Assembly (NCBI RefSeq): GCF_900186535.1
Contig: NZ_FYDE01000005.1
Coordinates: 1,588,895-1,652,894 of the forward strand
DNA: 64,000 bases
Source: Marasmitruncus massiliensis
Lineage (GTDB): Bacteria; Bacillota; Clostridia; Oscillospirales; Ruminococcaceae
Direction: 5' to 3'
Position numbers and translations under genes: made by a program. How positions within the stretch are numbered: position 1 is the first letter of the stretch; each line of letters starts with the position of its first letter. Below the pieces are notes generated by a model. It worked only from the letters and a program-made list of their open reading frames with translations, made no database searches and was not told where the DNA came from. This document shows, piece after piece, positions 51,127 through 59,714 of the stretch.

Positions 51127-52136
51127 GCCAAAAACCAATTCTCGCTATTTTGCTGGGAGACGCGGCAGGCATTGCTCCGGAACTGGTTGCGAAGCTGCTG
51201 GCCAGACGCTACTTTCAGCAGCATTGCAGACCGGTACTGATTGGAGATCACCGGGTACTGGAGATGGGATTCCATCAGGCGAAACAGAGCTCGCCCTACT
51301 ACTGTGTCGAGAGTGTAGAGGAAATCGACTGGACACAAGACAGCGTCGCATTATTGGATACTGCAGATCTGAACCCGGCAGATATCCGGCTGTGCCAAGT
51401 GAATGCCAACTGCGGCGCGGCATGTATCTCGATGATTCGCCGTGCGATTGAGCTATCCAGGCGCAACCAGATTCACGGCATATGTTATGCGCCGCTTAAT
51501 AAGGCCGCTATGCACCTCGGGGGTAATACCGCAGGCAGTGAACTGGAATTGATCGCACAGCTTTTAGGCCAAAAATCATATGGCGAAATCAATATGCTGG
51601 ATGATGTGTGGACCACGCGGGTGACCAGCCATATTCCGATTGAACAGATATGCAGCCAGCTGAGCAAGCAGCGGATTCTTGATTCGATTAATCTGGCGCA
51701 AAAAACGCTGTTGATGGCGGGTATTGAACGTCCACGGATCGCCGTATGCGCGCTGAATCCGCACGGTGGGGAAGGCGAGCTATTTGGAAGCCAGGAACAG
51801 GAGATTATTGAGCCTGCAGTGTCCGCCGCCAGGGAAGCCGGGCTGAATGTGTTTGGCCCGTTTTCGGCAGACACAGTGTTTCACAGAGCGTTTAGCGGCG
51901 AGTTTGATGTGGTAGTCACTATGTATCATGACCAGGGCCAAATCGCTATGAAGATGCGCGGCTTTGAACGGGGAATCACCATCTGCGGCGGATTGGATTT
52001 GCCGATTACCACCTGTGGTCACGGCACTGCCTATGATATTGCCGGTAAAGGTATTGCGGGAACAGGTTCGTTTGAAAATGCCGTCGCAATGGCCAGCCGG
52101 ATGGCGCGGCATCTCCAGGCAAAATCCAGTGATTAA
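51123..52136 (+). CDS. pdxA2: PdxA2-type four-carbon acid-sugar phosphate dehydrogenase
   Basis: A 337-residue enzyme homologous to PdxA. Motifs: LLGDAAGIAPELVAKLL, ALNPHGGEGELFGSQEQEII and TMYHDQGQIAMKM with the zinc-binding His and Asp. In operons with a DUF1537 kinase, PdxA2 oxidises and decarboxylates D-threonate- or D-erythronate-4-phosphate to dihydroxyacetone phosphate. No other pyridoxal genes are near, so the acid-sugar role is favoured over vitamin B6 synthesis. Confidence 0.88.
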   Translation: MSQKPILAILLGDAAGIAPELVAKLLARRYFQQHCRPVLIGDHRVLEMGFHQAKQSSPYYCVESVEEIDWTQDSVALLDTADLNPADIRLCQVNANCGAACISMIRRAIELSRRNQIHGICYAPLNKAAMHLGGNTAGSELELIAQLLGQKSYGEINMLDDVWTTRVTSHIPIEQICSQLSKQRILDSINLAQKTLLMAGIERPRIAVCALNPHGGEGELFGSQEQEIIEPAVSAAREAGLNVFGPFSADTVFHRAFSGEFDVVVTMYHDQGQIAMKMRGFERGITICGGLDLPITTCGHGTAYDIAGKGIAGTGSFENAVAMASRMARHLQAKSSD

Positions 52137-52162
52137 ATCTTATGTACCAGGAGGAATCGGAT

Positions 52163-52615
52163 ATGAGAAAGGTCAACAGCCGTACCATGATTGCGCTGTG
52201 CATGGTCATACTGTCCCTGATTTGGCTTTACCTTGGCATCTTCCAATACGGGATTTGGGATGACCGGCACGGTCCGATGCCGGGACTGTTTCCCACCGGA
52301 ATCGCATCGGTGCTGCTTATTGTCGGCATCATTGGAACTGTTCGAAGTCTGAACGAAAAAAGTGCTGTCTACAAACGTGCTGCATTCGAGGTAATGATTT
52401 CCCTTGTTCTGCTTCTGATTGCGTCGTTTACCATTGGAATGCTCCCGTCACTGCTGATATACTTTGTGCTGTGGCAGATTGTAATTGAGAAGTCCTCAAA
52501 GCGCACGATCATATTATCTACCCTTGTTGTCAGTGCGATTGTACTGGGGGTATTTGTGTTTTGGCTGAAGGTCCCTTTTGAAAAAGGGATTCTTTACGAA
52601 CTAATTTTGTATTAG
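52163..52615 (+). CDS. tctB: Tripartite tricarboxylate transporter small subunit TctB
   Basis: A 150-residue membrane protein with four hydrophobic segments, the small TctB subunit of a TTT transporter. The first helix, RTMIALCMVILSLIWLYLGI, is followed by the conserved-type GMPGLFP (GPMPGLFPTGIA). The ATG at 52163 follows AGGAGG; an upstream ATG at 52142 lies within that site's leader. It is followed by tctA. Confidence 0.88.
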   Translation: MRKVNSRTMIALCMVILSLIWLYLGIFQYGIWDDRHGPMPGLFPTGIASVLLIVGIIGTVRSLNEKSAVYKRAAFEVMISLVLLLIASFTIGMLPSLLIYFVLWQIVIEKSSKRTIILSTLVVSAIVLGVFVFWLKVPFEKGILYELILY

Positions 52616-52627
52616 GAGAATATGCGT

Positions 52628-54139
52628 ATGCTAGAGACATTGCAGATGTTGTTCATGGGCTTTTCTGTGGCGACCAGTATCGAAAACATTCTGGCGGCGG
52701 CTCTCGGTGCAATACTTGGAATTTTGGTCGGCGCCATGCCCGGAATCGGTTCCTTGGCCGGCTGTGCTCTGCTGTTGCCAATCACTTTCAAGTTTAACCC
52801 GGTTACAGCGATTATCATGTTGGGCGCAATTTACTACTCCAACATGTTTGGCGGTGCATACAGTGCTATCCTGATTAATGTTCCAGGGGATTCCCCCGCT
52901 ATTATGACAGCATTGGACGGCTATCCGCTGGCACGTAAAGGTAAGGCTGGAAAAGCACTGATGACTGCCAATTTTTCCTCGTTTGTCGGCGGTATTATCG
53001 GAATGATCATACTGGTCTTTATGGGACCCGCGCTCGCCACACTGGGATTAAAATTCGGCCCCTCAGAAATGGCAGCGTTAATGTTAGTGGCAATGACCTC
53101 TATCAGCTGGCTGGTGGGAGAGAATCCTTTAAAAGGCATCGCCGCCACTTGTTTAGGCATGATGATTGCCACCATGGGTGTTGATAAAATATCCGGTAAT
53201 ATGCGTTACGATTTCGGCAACATTTATCTCTTGGGAGGTATCAGTTTCATTCCTCTTGTGATAGGTTTTATCGGGCTGGCCCAGGTATTTGAACTGGCGG
53301 AAACCCGCAACGAGAAAGCGCCTATGCCAATTGAGGAAAAGATGGATATTCGAAGTGGCCTTCTCACACGCAAAGAATTTGGCAGAATTTTCAGACCGAT
53401 TCTGCGCTCCAGCTTACTGGGAACATTCGTCGGCTTTTTACCTGGCGCGGGCGCAACCACCGGTTCCTTCCTCGGCTACGCAATGCAAAAGAAATTCGGC
53501 AAAAGTGAAGAAGAATTGGGGACGGGGGCCATCGAGGGTATCGCTGCTTCAGAGGCAGCCAACAACGCTGCCGCCGCAGGGGCATTCGGACCATTACTTT
53601 CGTTGGGTATTCCCGGAAGCGGGACCACTGCCGTTCTGCTGGGCGGTTTGATGATGTGGGGGTTGAACCCGGGGCCGATGCTGTTTGCCTCTGAACCGGA
53701 GTTTGCCTGGGGCCTGATTGCTTCGCTGTTTATTTCCAACTTGATAGCATTGTTTATTGCCATGGTCAGCATCCCGTGGATGGCGAAAATTATTCGGATA
53801 CCGGTTGGAGTAATGATTCCAGCAATTATCGCAATCTGTTTTGTGGGTGCATATGCCACTACCAATTCCATGTTCGGTGTTGTAATTATGGTGTTGGGTG
53901 GAATTATAGGATATTTGTTCCAGAAAAATGACTATCCTGTGGCTCCGTTGCTATTAGCGTATGTGCTATCCTCCAATCTGGAAATCAATGTCCGCCGTGC
54001 ACTTGTGATTTCCGAAGGCAGTCTTTCCATTTTCTTTACTAAGCCCATCTCGTTGGTGCTCATGCTGGTCTTTTTTATCATTGTACTTACTCCGATGGTG
54101 CGTGGAGCTCTCTCCAAGATGCGGACAAAACAAATATAA
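52628..54139 (+). CDS. tctA: Tripartite tricarboxylate transporter large subunit TctA
   Basis: A 503-residue protein with about twelve helices. LGILVGAMPGIGSLAGCALL and FKFNPVTAIIMLGAIYYSN, then SLGIPGSGTTAVLLGGLMMWG, are typical TctA motifs. It forms the ion-driven channel with TctB and receives substrate from TctC. The ATG at 52628 is spaced properly from AGGAGA; an ATG at 52622 is too close to it. Confidence 0.92.
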   Translation: MLETLQMLFMGFSVATSIENILAAALGAILGILVGAMPGIGSLAGCALLLPITFKFNPVTAIIMLGAIYYSNMFGGAYSAILINVPGDSPAIMTALDGYPLARKGKAGKALMTANFSSFVGGIIGMIILVFMGPALATLGLKFGPSEMAALMLVAMTSISWLVGENPLKGIAATCLGMMIATMGVDKISGNMRYDFGNIYLLGGISFIPLVIGFIGLAQVFELAETRNEKAPMPIEEKMDIRSGLLTRKEFGRIFRPILRSSLLGTFVGFLPGAGATTGSFLGYAMQKKFGKSEEELGTGAIEGIAASEAANNAAAAGAFGPLLSLGIPGSGTTAVLLGGLMMWGLNPGPMLFASEPEFAWGLIASLFISNLIALFIAMVSIPWMAKIIRIPVGVMIPAIIAICFVGAYATTNSMFGVVIMVLGGIIGYLFQKNDYPVAPLLLAYVLSSNLEINVRRALVISEGSLSIFFTKPISLVLMLVFFIIVLTPMVRGALSKMRTKQI

Positions 54140-54193
54140 GGTTGTAATAGCATGTCCATTTATACAGAAAATTTGGAAACGAGGTTACGTTAA

Positions 54194-55213
54194 ATGAAAA
54201 AGATGCTTACGCTAATGCTTGTTCTTTCCATGCTATGCCTGGGTGCCTGTTCCACAGGTGGTTCCCAGTCTCCTGCGCCCAGCACAGCTCCGGCTGACAC
54301 TGTGTCAGAGACTGGTTCCGGTTCATCAGGCGCGCCCGCATATACCCTCTCAAGAAACGTAGAATTTATGGTCAGTTCCAAAGCGGGTGGAAACAGTGAT
54401 CTGTTCTCCCGTACAATTGCCGATATTATCACACAAAACGGGTGGGCAAACCAGCCTGTCATCGTTCAGAACAACGAAGACGGCAACGGACAGGTCTCTC
54501 GACGCAATGTGTCTGCCAGTAAAACTCCCGATGAATCCCTTCTGTGCCTCAGCAGCGGCGACTTAACCGTAATGGTGACCCTGGGCGGAGGACTTTCGAT
54601 CGACAATTTTCGTCCTATCGCTATAATGGGTGCTGACAAGCATCTGGTACTGGCGGGTAAAGACGGGCGTTACAAAACCATGCAGGAAGCCATTGAGGCG
54701 GCAAAAAACGGAGAACAGGTTACGATTGGCGGAACGCCGGGCGACGAGTTGACAGTTCTGAATATGATGCTGGAAGAACTGGATCTTGTGGACAAATTTG
54801 ACTTTGTATCGTTTGGCTCTTCCGCTGAAACTGTTACCGCATTGATGGGCGGACACATAGACCTCGGTATGGGCAAACCGGCAGCCGCAAAGGAATACGT
54901 GGTTTCCGGTGACATTGTGCCACTGGTCGCATTGAGCACAACCCGTTTTCCGGAACCGTTTGACACCGCACCTACCCTATCTGAGCTGGGATACAACGAT
55001 GTGGAGTTTCCATTGTATCGTGGTGTTGTGGGCGCGAAAAACATGTCCGATGAGGCCCTGGCTTATTGGGACAATGTAATGGGACAGGTTGCACAAAGTC
55101 CGGAATGGAAAGATTATCTGGATAAGAGCCTGTTGATAGGCGAATATAAAAATGCAGCTCAGACCACAGAGGAATATAAGCTTGTTGAGCAGCGTGCTCT
55201 GGAGGCGAAATAA
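54194..55213 (+). CDS. tctC: TctC solute-binding lipoprotein
   Basis: A 339-residue extracytoplasmic binding protein anchored by lipid. Lipobox LGAC at residue 19, a Ser/Pro-rich linker, then the Bug/TctC fold with VEFMVSSKAGGNSDLFSRTI and VTIGGTPGDELTVLNM. It binds the substrate of the TctAB channel. In this operon the substrate is probably a four-carbon sugar acid or a conjugate of one. Confidence 0.9.
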   Translation: MKKMLTLMLVLSMLCLGACSTGGSQSPAPSTAPADTVSETGSGSSGAPAYTLSRNVEFMVSSKAGGNSDLFSRTIADIITQNGWANQPVIVQNNEDGNGQVSRRNVSASKTPDESLLCLSSGDLTVMVTLGGGLSIDNFRPIAIMGADKHLVLAGKDGRYKTMQEAIEAAKNGEQVTIGGTPGDELTVLNMMLEELDLVDKFDFVSFGSSAETVTALMGGHIDLGMGKPAAAKEYVVSGDIVPLVALSTTRFPEPFDTAPTLSELGYNDVEFPLYRGVVGAKNMSDEALAYWDNVMGQVAQSPEWKDYLDKSLLIGEYKNAAQTTEEYKLVEQRALEAK

Positions 55214-55229
55214 ACAGGGCATGTCTCTG

Positions 55230-55256
55230 AAAGAGGCCGGTTTCCGGCCTCTTTTC
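55230..55256 (+). terminator. Intra-operon terminator between tctC and the kinase gene
   Basis: Perfect 11-bp stem AAAGAGGCCGG (55230-55240) with its complement (55244-55254), 3-base loop, then TTTT. It lies 17 bases after tctC and 33 bases before the kinase gene, so it should lower kinase expression relative to the transporter. Confidence 0.8.
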
Positions 55257-55289
55257 TGTCTTGCAACCATATTGAATAGGGGAATGGAA

Positions 55290-56756
55290 ATGCATAAAAT
55301 AAAACAGCCTGAAGTTTTAAGTGCAGCAATTCTGAAGAACTATGCCGGGATTGCTTCCAATCAAGCGTCGCGTCTGCTGGATGAAGCCTATTGCGGATTT
55401 GACCGCAAAATTATTGTGCTGGATGATGATCCCACTGGTGTGCAAACGGTTCATGGTGTCAGTGTCTACACAGAGTGGTCGAAAGAGACTATCGAACAGG
55501 GTTTCCGAGGACCTGACAGCATGTTTTTTATCCTGACTAACTCCCGCAGCTTCCAACGCGAAGAAACAGAACATGTGCACCGTGTGATTGGTCACACCAT
55601 TGCGGAAGTTTCCCGTGCAACCGGCAAAAGATATGTCATTGTCAGCCGCGGAGATTCAACGCTGCGGGGACATTATCCGCTGGAGACCGAGGCGTTGCGC
55701 AACGCGGTGGAGCAAGTAAATGGAATGACATTTGATGGCGAAATTCTGTGTCCATTTTTCTTGGAGGGCGGGCGTTATACGTTACAGGCTACCCACTATG
55801 TACGGGAGGGAGATTGGCTGATTCCTGTTGGTGATACTGAATTTGCCAAAGATGCATCATTTGGGTACAAGTCTTCCAATCTGGTAAATTGGTGCCTGGA
55901 GAAATATAAGGGCTCGCTTAAATCCGAACAAATTATATGCATCCCGCTGGAGCTGCTGCAAATCGGAGATGTCGGTGCGGTTACCCGGATGCTGATGCAG
56001 GTCAGCGGTTTCGGCAAAGTCATTGTTGACGCTGTGTGCTACAATGATATCAAAGTATTTTGTGCCGGATATCTGGCAGCGCTGAGACAGGGAAAAGAGT
56101 TTCTCCTGCGCAGTGCCGCCTCGTTACCGAAAATACTGGGAAGAGTTCCTGATAGGCCGTTGCTGTCAAAGTCGGATTTAGTGGCTGAGGATTGTAAAAC
56201 CGGCGGAATAATATTAGTAGGTTCTCACGTAGAAAAAACCACGCAACAGCTGGAAGCTTTGAAAAATTGTCAGATACCAATCCATATGATTGAATTTGAT
56301 CAGCATAGAGTATTGCAGAAAAATGGATTATTGCTGGAAAAGCAAAGGGTTGTAGAAGAAGCCAATCACGCTATTGCGCATGGCGATACCGTCGTCGTTT
56401 ATACCCGCAGAGAACGCCTTGATATAGACAGCGACAATCCGGATGACCAATTACAAATTTCAGTAGAAATTTCAAATGCACTGACCGGAGTAATTGGTGA
56501 TTTGCAGGTTAGACCCAGATTTATCATTGCCAAGGGGGGGATAACCTCCAGTGATGTAGGCACTAAAGCACTAAGAGTTAAGAAAGCAATCGCTATGGGT
56601 CAGATTTGCCCCGGGGTTCCCGTGTGGATGACTGGAGAAGAAAGTAAGTTTCCAGGCATGCCTTATATTATCTTTCCCGGAAATGTGGGTACCGCCGATA
56701 CTCTGCGTGAAGCAGTGGAGATCCTCACGAAGAGCAGGGGGGAAGATGAATGCTAA
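55290..56756 (+). CDS. Four-carbon acid sugar kinase (DUF1537/OtnK-DtnK family)
   Basis: A 488-residue kinase. The N-terminal half shows the family signature IIVLDDDPTGVQTVHG, ILTNSRSF and VSRGDSTLRGHYPLETE; the C-terminal half has IAKGGITSSDVGTKAL and GMPYIIFPGNVG, which bind ATP. It phosphorylates the terminal hydroxyl of D-threonate, D-erythronate or a similar C4 acid, giving the substrate of PdxA2. The ATG at 55290 follows AGGGGA at 7 bases. An N-terminal ATG at 55284 is also possible. Confidence 0.92.
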   Translation: MHKIKQPEVLSAAILKNYAGIASNQASRLLDEAYCGFDRKIIVLDDDPTGVQTVHGVSVYTEWSKETIEQGFRGPDSMFFILTNSRSFQREETEHVHRVIGHTIAEVSRATGKRYVIVSRGDSTLRGHYPLETEALRNAVEQVNGMTFDGEILCPFFLEGGRYTLQATHYVREGDWLIPVGDTEFAKDASFGYKSSNLVNWCLEKYKGSLKSEQIICIPLELLQIGDVGAVTRMLMQVSGFGKVIVDAVCYNDIKVFCAGYLAALRQGKEFLLRSAASLPKILGRVPDRPLLSKSDLVAEDCKTGGIILVGSHVEKTTQQLEALKNCQIPIHMIEFDQHRVLQKNGLLLEKQRVVEEANHAIAHGDTVVVYTRRERLDIDSDNPDDQLQISVEISNALTGVIGDLQVRPRFIIAKGGITSSDVGTKALRVKKAIAMGQICPGVPVWMTGEESKFPGMPYIIFPGNVGTADTLREAVEILTKSRGEDEC

Positions 56757-56893
56757 TAAACAGCAGGGAGCTTCTTTTGGAATATCGCGCAAAAGGCGCA
56801 TGTTTGCCTGCTTTTAATATCTGCAATCCAGATATCTATGAAGCAGTAAAAATTTCCTTGCTTCTTGCTATTGTTCGTTCAAACGTATTATAA
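56750..56893 (+). pseudogene. Truncated class II fructose-bisphosphate-type aldolase
   Basis: An ATG four bases into the end of the kinase gene opens MLINSRELLLEYRAKGACLP and AFNICNPDIYEAVKIS, the N-terminal 36 residues of class II aldolases (FbaA/GatY/KbaY), in which the AFN motif is invariant. After about residue 36 homology stops at about 56857, and a few unrelated codons lead to a stop within the downstream promoter. A full aldolase has about 285 residues, so the gene has been cut and joined to the potassium-transport module. Confidence 0.85.
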
Positions 56894-56910
56894 TATCATT
56901 ATAGACGTTT
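56865..56910 (+). promoter_or_regulatory. Promoter with overlapping inverted repeat, potassium module
   Basis: TTGCTA (56865-56870), 18 bases, TATAAT (56889-56894). An inverted repeat AAACGT (56881-56886) and ACGTTT (56905-56910), with further partial symmetry inside, encloses the -10 element and the start point. It could be an operator for the HTH protein encoded next. Confidence 0.55.
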
Positions 56911-56929
56911 ATGGGGGAGGACGGGAATC

Positions 56930-57130
56930 ATGGATTACATTTCTGTTCAGGATGCGGCCATTAAATGGGGCATCTCGGAGCGCCGCATACAAAAACTGTG
57001 TGAGGAAAACCGTATCAAGGGAGCGGTTCGGTTCAGCAGAGTTTGGGCTATTCCAAAGGATGCGGAGAAGCCGGCTGACGGGCGCACTTTGAGAGGAGGT
57101 GGACGCGATGGCCGAAAAGCAAAAGAGTGA
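56930..57130 (+). CDS. Small helix-turn-helix DNA-binding protein
   Basis: A 66-residue protein with an excisionase-like winged-helix motif: YISVQDAAIKWGISERRIQK, then LCEENRIKGAVRFSRVWAIP. This is the MerR/Xis-like pattern in which a short wing (VRFSRVWAIPKDA) follows. It starts after GGAGG and overlaps the sensor kinase gene by 23 bases. It may regulate the promoter it follows. Confidence 0.75.
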   Translation: MDYISVQDAAIKWGISERRIQKLCEENRIKGAVRFSRVWAIPKDAEKPADGRTLRGGGRDGRKAKE

Positions 57131-58640
57131 ACGGGTAAGGTCAATACATTATGTACTGACGTTATTTCTCTGTATCGCCGCCGTGACGGGTGTCGGCTGG
57201 CTATTCCGGTATTTGCGTTTTCCGGAAACGAACATTGTTGTAGTATATATTTTATCCGTCTTGCTTACCGCACGTCTCACACGGGGGTATACTTACGGCA
57301 TTGCGTCGTCTGTTATTGCAACCGGTGCTTTCAATTACTTTTTCACAGAACCTTATTTTACTCTTTCGGTTAACGACCCGACTTACCTTATCACATTTGC
57401 AATCATGACGTTCACCGCAATCATTACGAGTGCCTTGACCTCAAAGGTCAAACAAAATGCACTGAAAGCGCAGGAACAGGAAATGGAGGCAAGCGCACTC
57501 TACCGTCTGACGAACCGTTTGACTGATGCGGCGGACATATCTGATATTGCAAGTATTACGATCAGAACAATCAGTGATATTATGGATTGCCGGGCGGCCT
57601 GTTTGTGCTTTGATGAAAACGGGTACCCGGAACAGAGTTTTATTCAACAGCGAAATGCTAACGAACAGGTGCGCCGCAATGTTGACGACAGTGCCGCAAT
57701 TAAGCACCGTATTGAAAATCTGCGGACAGCGTATGATCTGGGAACAGAGTTCTACGATTGGCCTATTTATGGCAGAGACGCGATCCTTGGAATTCTGCGC
57801 ATACCAAAAGATACCGCAGTAAAAATGAGTGAGGCCCAAATGCGTCTGCTGCGTTCCATGATAGAAAGCACGGCGCTGGCGATGGATAGGTTTCGCAGCG
57901 CACAGGAGCGCATCAAGTCAAGAGAAGCTATTGTGCAGGAACGCTATCGCGGCAATCTGCTTCGCGCTATTTCCCACGATCTGCGCACTCCGCTGTCTGG
58001 CATCATGGGAACGAGTGAAATGCTCATGGGAATGACTGACAAAAAAGATAACCGCTATGCCTTGGCTGAGGGTATTTATAAGGATGCTAATTGGCTTCAT
58101 TCTCTTGTTGAGAATATTTTAAGCCTTACCCGCTTAAATGACGGGAAACTTGTTTTGAATAAACAAATGGAAGCGGTTGAGGAAGTGATAGGTGTTGCGG
58201 TGGCGGCAATTGGGAAAAGAACGCCGGAACGTGAAATCGCAGTTCATATTCCTGACGACGTGATGCTTGTCCCGATGGACGCCAAATTGATTGAGCAGGT
58301 GCTTGTCAATCTGTTGGACAACGCCGTTAAACATACACCGATGGAAAAGGAAATCAGTATCAACGTAAATGAAGATCGGGAAAAGAACCTTGCCGTATTT
58401 TCCGTTATTGATCGCGGCAGTGGAATTGCCGCAGCAGATTTACCACATATTTTTCAAATGTTTTATACAACCCATGGAAAAGAACCGGACGCACAACGCG
58501 GTGTCGGTTTGGGACTTGCGATCTGCGAGTCAATCGTAACGGCGCACGGCGGGACGATTGAAGCGCGCAACAGAGGCGACGGTATAGGTGCAGAATTCAT
58601 ATTTACGCTGCCTATGGAGGTGTACGATCATGCAGAATAG
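57108..58640 (+). CDS. KdpD-like sensor histidine kinase lacking the N-terminal KdpD domain
   Basis: A 510-residue kinase. Residues 20-130 are the DUF4118 four-helix membrane domain (FPETNIVVVYILSVLLTARL, FTEPYFTLSV). A GAF-like region follows, then HisKA with the phosphorylated His in RAISHDLRTPLSGIMG and a HATPase domain with LLDNAVKHTP and GVGLGLAICESIV. It lacks the about 370-residue N-terminal KdpD and UspA domains of true KdpD. The ATG at 57108 follows AGGAGGTGG. It pairs with the regulator gene, overlapping it by 11 bases. Confidence 0.9.
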   Translation: MAEKQKSERVRSIHYVLTLFLCIAAVTGVGWLFRYLRFPETNIVVVYILSVLLTARLTRGYTYGIASSVIATGAFNYFFTEPYFTLSVNDPTYLITFAIMTFTAIITSALTSKVKQNALKAQEQEMEASALYRLTNRLTDAADISDIASITIRTISDIMDCRAACLCFDENGYPEQSFIQQRNANEQVRRNVDDSAAIKHRIENLRTAYDLGTEFYDWPIYGRDAILGILRIPKDTAVKMSEAQMRLLRSMIESTALAMDRFRSAQERIKSREAIVQERYRGNLLRAISHDLRTPLSGIMGTSEMLMGMTDKKDNRYALAEGIYKDANWLHSLVENILSLTRLNDGKLVLNKQMEAVEEVIGVAVAAIGKRTPEREIAVHIPDDVMLVPMDAKLIEQVLVNLLDNAVKHTPMEKEISINVNEDREKNLAVFSVIDRGSGIAAADLPHIFQMFYTTHGKEPDAQRGVGLGLAICESIVTAHGGTIEARNRGDGIGAEFIFTLPMEVYDHAE

Positions 58641-59328
58641 AAATGAAAATATTATCGTTGTAGAAGATGACACACAAATACGGAACTTCATCTGCTACGC
58701 GCTTAAGCAGGAGGGCTTCCCCTATACAACGGCAGGCACCGCGCAGGACGCGCTTTCGCAGCTTGTTTCCGGGCAGATAGATCTTATGCTGCTTGATCTT
58801 GGCTTGCCTGATTTCGACGGTATGGAGGTCATCAAAAAGGTGCGTGAATGGTCTGAAATGCCGATTATCGTCGTATCTGCCCGCGATCAAGATAAGGAAA
58901 AGGCAACGGCGCTGGACAATGGCGCGGATGACTATTTGACAAAACCATTCTCTGCAACCGAGTTAATGGCTCGCATCCGTGTTGCGCTTCGTCATTTGTA
59001 TAAAGTGGGGGGCATTAAAGCGCAGGCGATTCTTTCCGTCGGAGGGCTGACGATAGACTTTGACAAGCGTTTGGTTTATCTTGATGATGCGGAACTGCAT
59101 GTTACACCTTTGGAGTACAATCTGCTGGCGCTGCTTTTTAAGAATATAGGCAAGGTGCTAACAACAAAGTATATCCTCAAAGAAATCTACGGTGTCGGAT
59201 ACGGTACGGATACGCAGGCTTTACGGGCGCTGATGGCTGGATTACGGCGAAAGATTGAGCAAAATCCGACCAAACCCCGTTATATCCTCACTGAAATCGG
59301 TGTCGGGTATAGGCTTGTAGACGAATAA
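58630..59328 (+). CDS. KdpE-like OmpR-family response regulator
   Basis: A 232-residue regulator. The receiver domain shows IIVVEDDTQIRNFI, the phosphorylated Asp in LMLLDLGLPDFDG, and the Lys in DDYLTKPFS. The C-terminal winged helix has VTPLEYNLLALL and RYILTEIGVGYRLV. Partner of the KdpD-like kinase. Its likely targets are the tandem TTCTCACAG repeats upstream of the Trk genes. The ATG follows GGAGGTG. Confidence 0.93.
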   Translation: MQNRNENIIVVEDDTQIRNFICYALKQEGFPYTTAGTAQDALSQLVSGQIDLMLLDLGLPDFDGMEVIKKVREWSEMPIIVVSARDQDKEKATALDNGADDYLTKPFSATELMARIRVALRHLYKVGGIKAQAILSVGGLTIDFDKRLVYLDDAELHVTPLEYNLLALLFKNIGKVLTTKYILKEIYGVGYGTDTQALRALMAGLRRKIEQNPTKPRYILTEIGVGYRLVDE

Positions 59329-59345
59329 ATAACGTATGGTTTAGG

Positions 59346-59377
59346 CCGCTTCGGGATATTCCCGAGGCGGTTTTTTA
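59346..59377 (+). terminator. Terminator after the KdpE-like gene
   Basis: An 11-bp stem with one wobble (59346-59356 with 59360-59370) and six T. Confidence 0.85.
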
Positions 59378-59380
59378 GTA

Positions 59381-59456
59381 TTCTCACAGCTTTCTCACAG
59401 GAAATCGCGCGCTCTCACACCGAGGTCACGGGATACACGCTAAGATGAGAATGCAA
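59381..59456 (+). promoter_or_regulatory. Tandem-repeat operator for the KdpE-like regulator
   Basis: TTCTCACAG occurs at 59381-59389 and again at 59392-59400, exactly 11 bases apart, with a weaker copy CTCTCACAC at 59412-59420. A possible -10 TAAGAT lies at 59451-59456. Head-to-tail repeats one helical turn apart are the normal binding site of OmpR/KdpE-type regulators. Confidence 0.65.
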
Positions 59457-59488
59457 AGATACTTCGGACTTCAGAGGAGGGTTGATCT

Positions 59489-59686
59489 ATGAAAACAGTG
59501 GATGCTACTAATTTCAATAAGCGAAAATCCAGAGTTAATACATACAGGAACAGGTCAATGTTTCGATGTCCGTTTGTCACGCTCCTCGTGATTTTCGCCG
59601 GTATTCCACTATTAACACTTTCAGTGGTCTTTGTGGTGGTGTATATGATTACATTGCCACTTGGCTTCATGATCGGATATTATTAA
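59489..59686 (+). CDS. Small single-pass membrane protein
   Basis: A 65-residue protein with a basic N-terminal half and one long hydrophobic segment (TLLVIFAGIPLLTLSVVFVV, then VYMITLPLGFMIGYY). Not recognised. By position before trk genes it might play the part of a small accessory subunit, as KdpF does for KdpA; this is inference. A clear RBS GAGGAGGG precedes the ATG. Confidence 0.65.
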   Translation: MKTVDATNFNKRKSRVNTYRNRSMFRCPFVTLLVIFAGIPLLTLSVVFVVVYMITLPLGFMIGYY

Positions 59687-59714
59687 GCATTGAAAAGCAA
59701 GGAGGCTTTGACCC

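Noticed and set aside
52163-55213. TctBAC as a citrate (tricarboxylate) uptake system
   Set aside because: The TTT family name comes from citrate, but the operon encodes acid-sugar enzymes, so a C4 sugar acid fits the context better; the binding protein's ligand is not proven.
57108-59328. A true KdpDE system
   Set aside because: The sensor lacks the N-terminal KdpD and UspA domains and no kdpFABC genes follow; it is described as KdpDE-like only.
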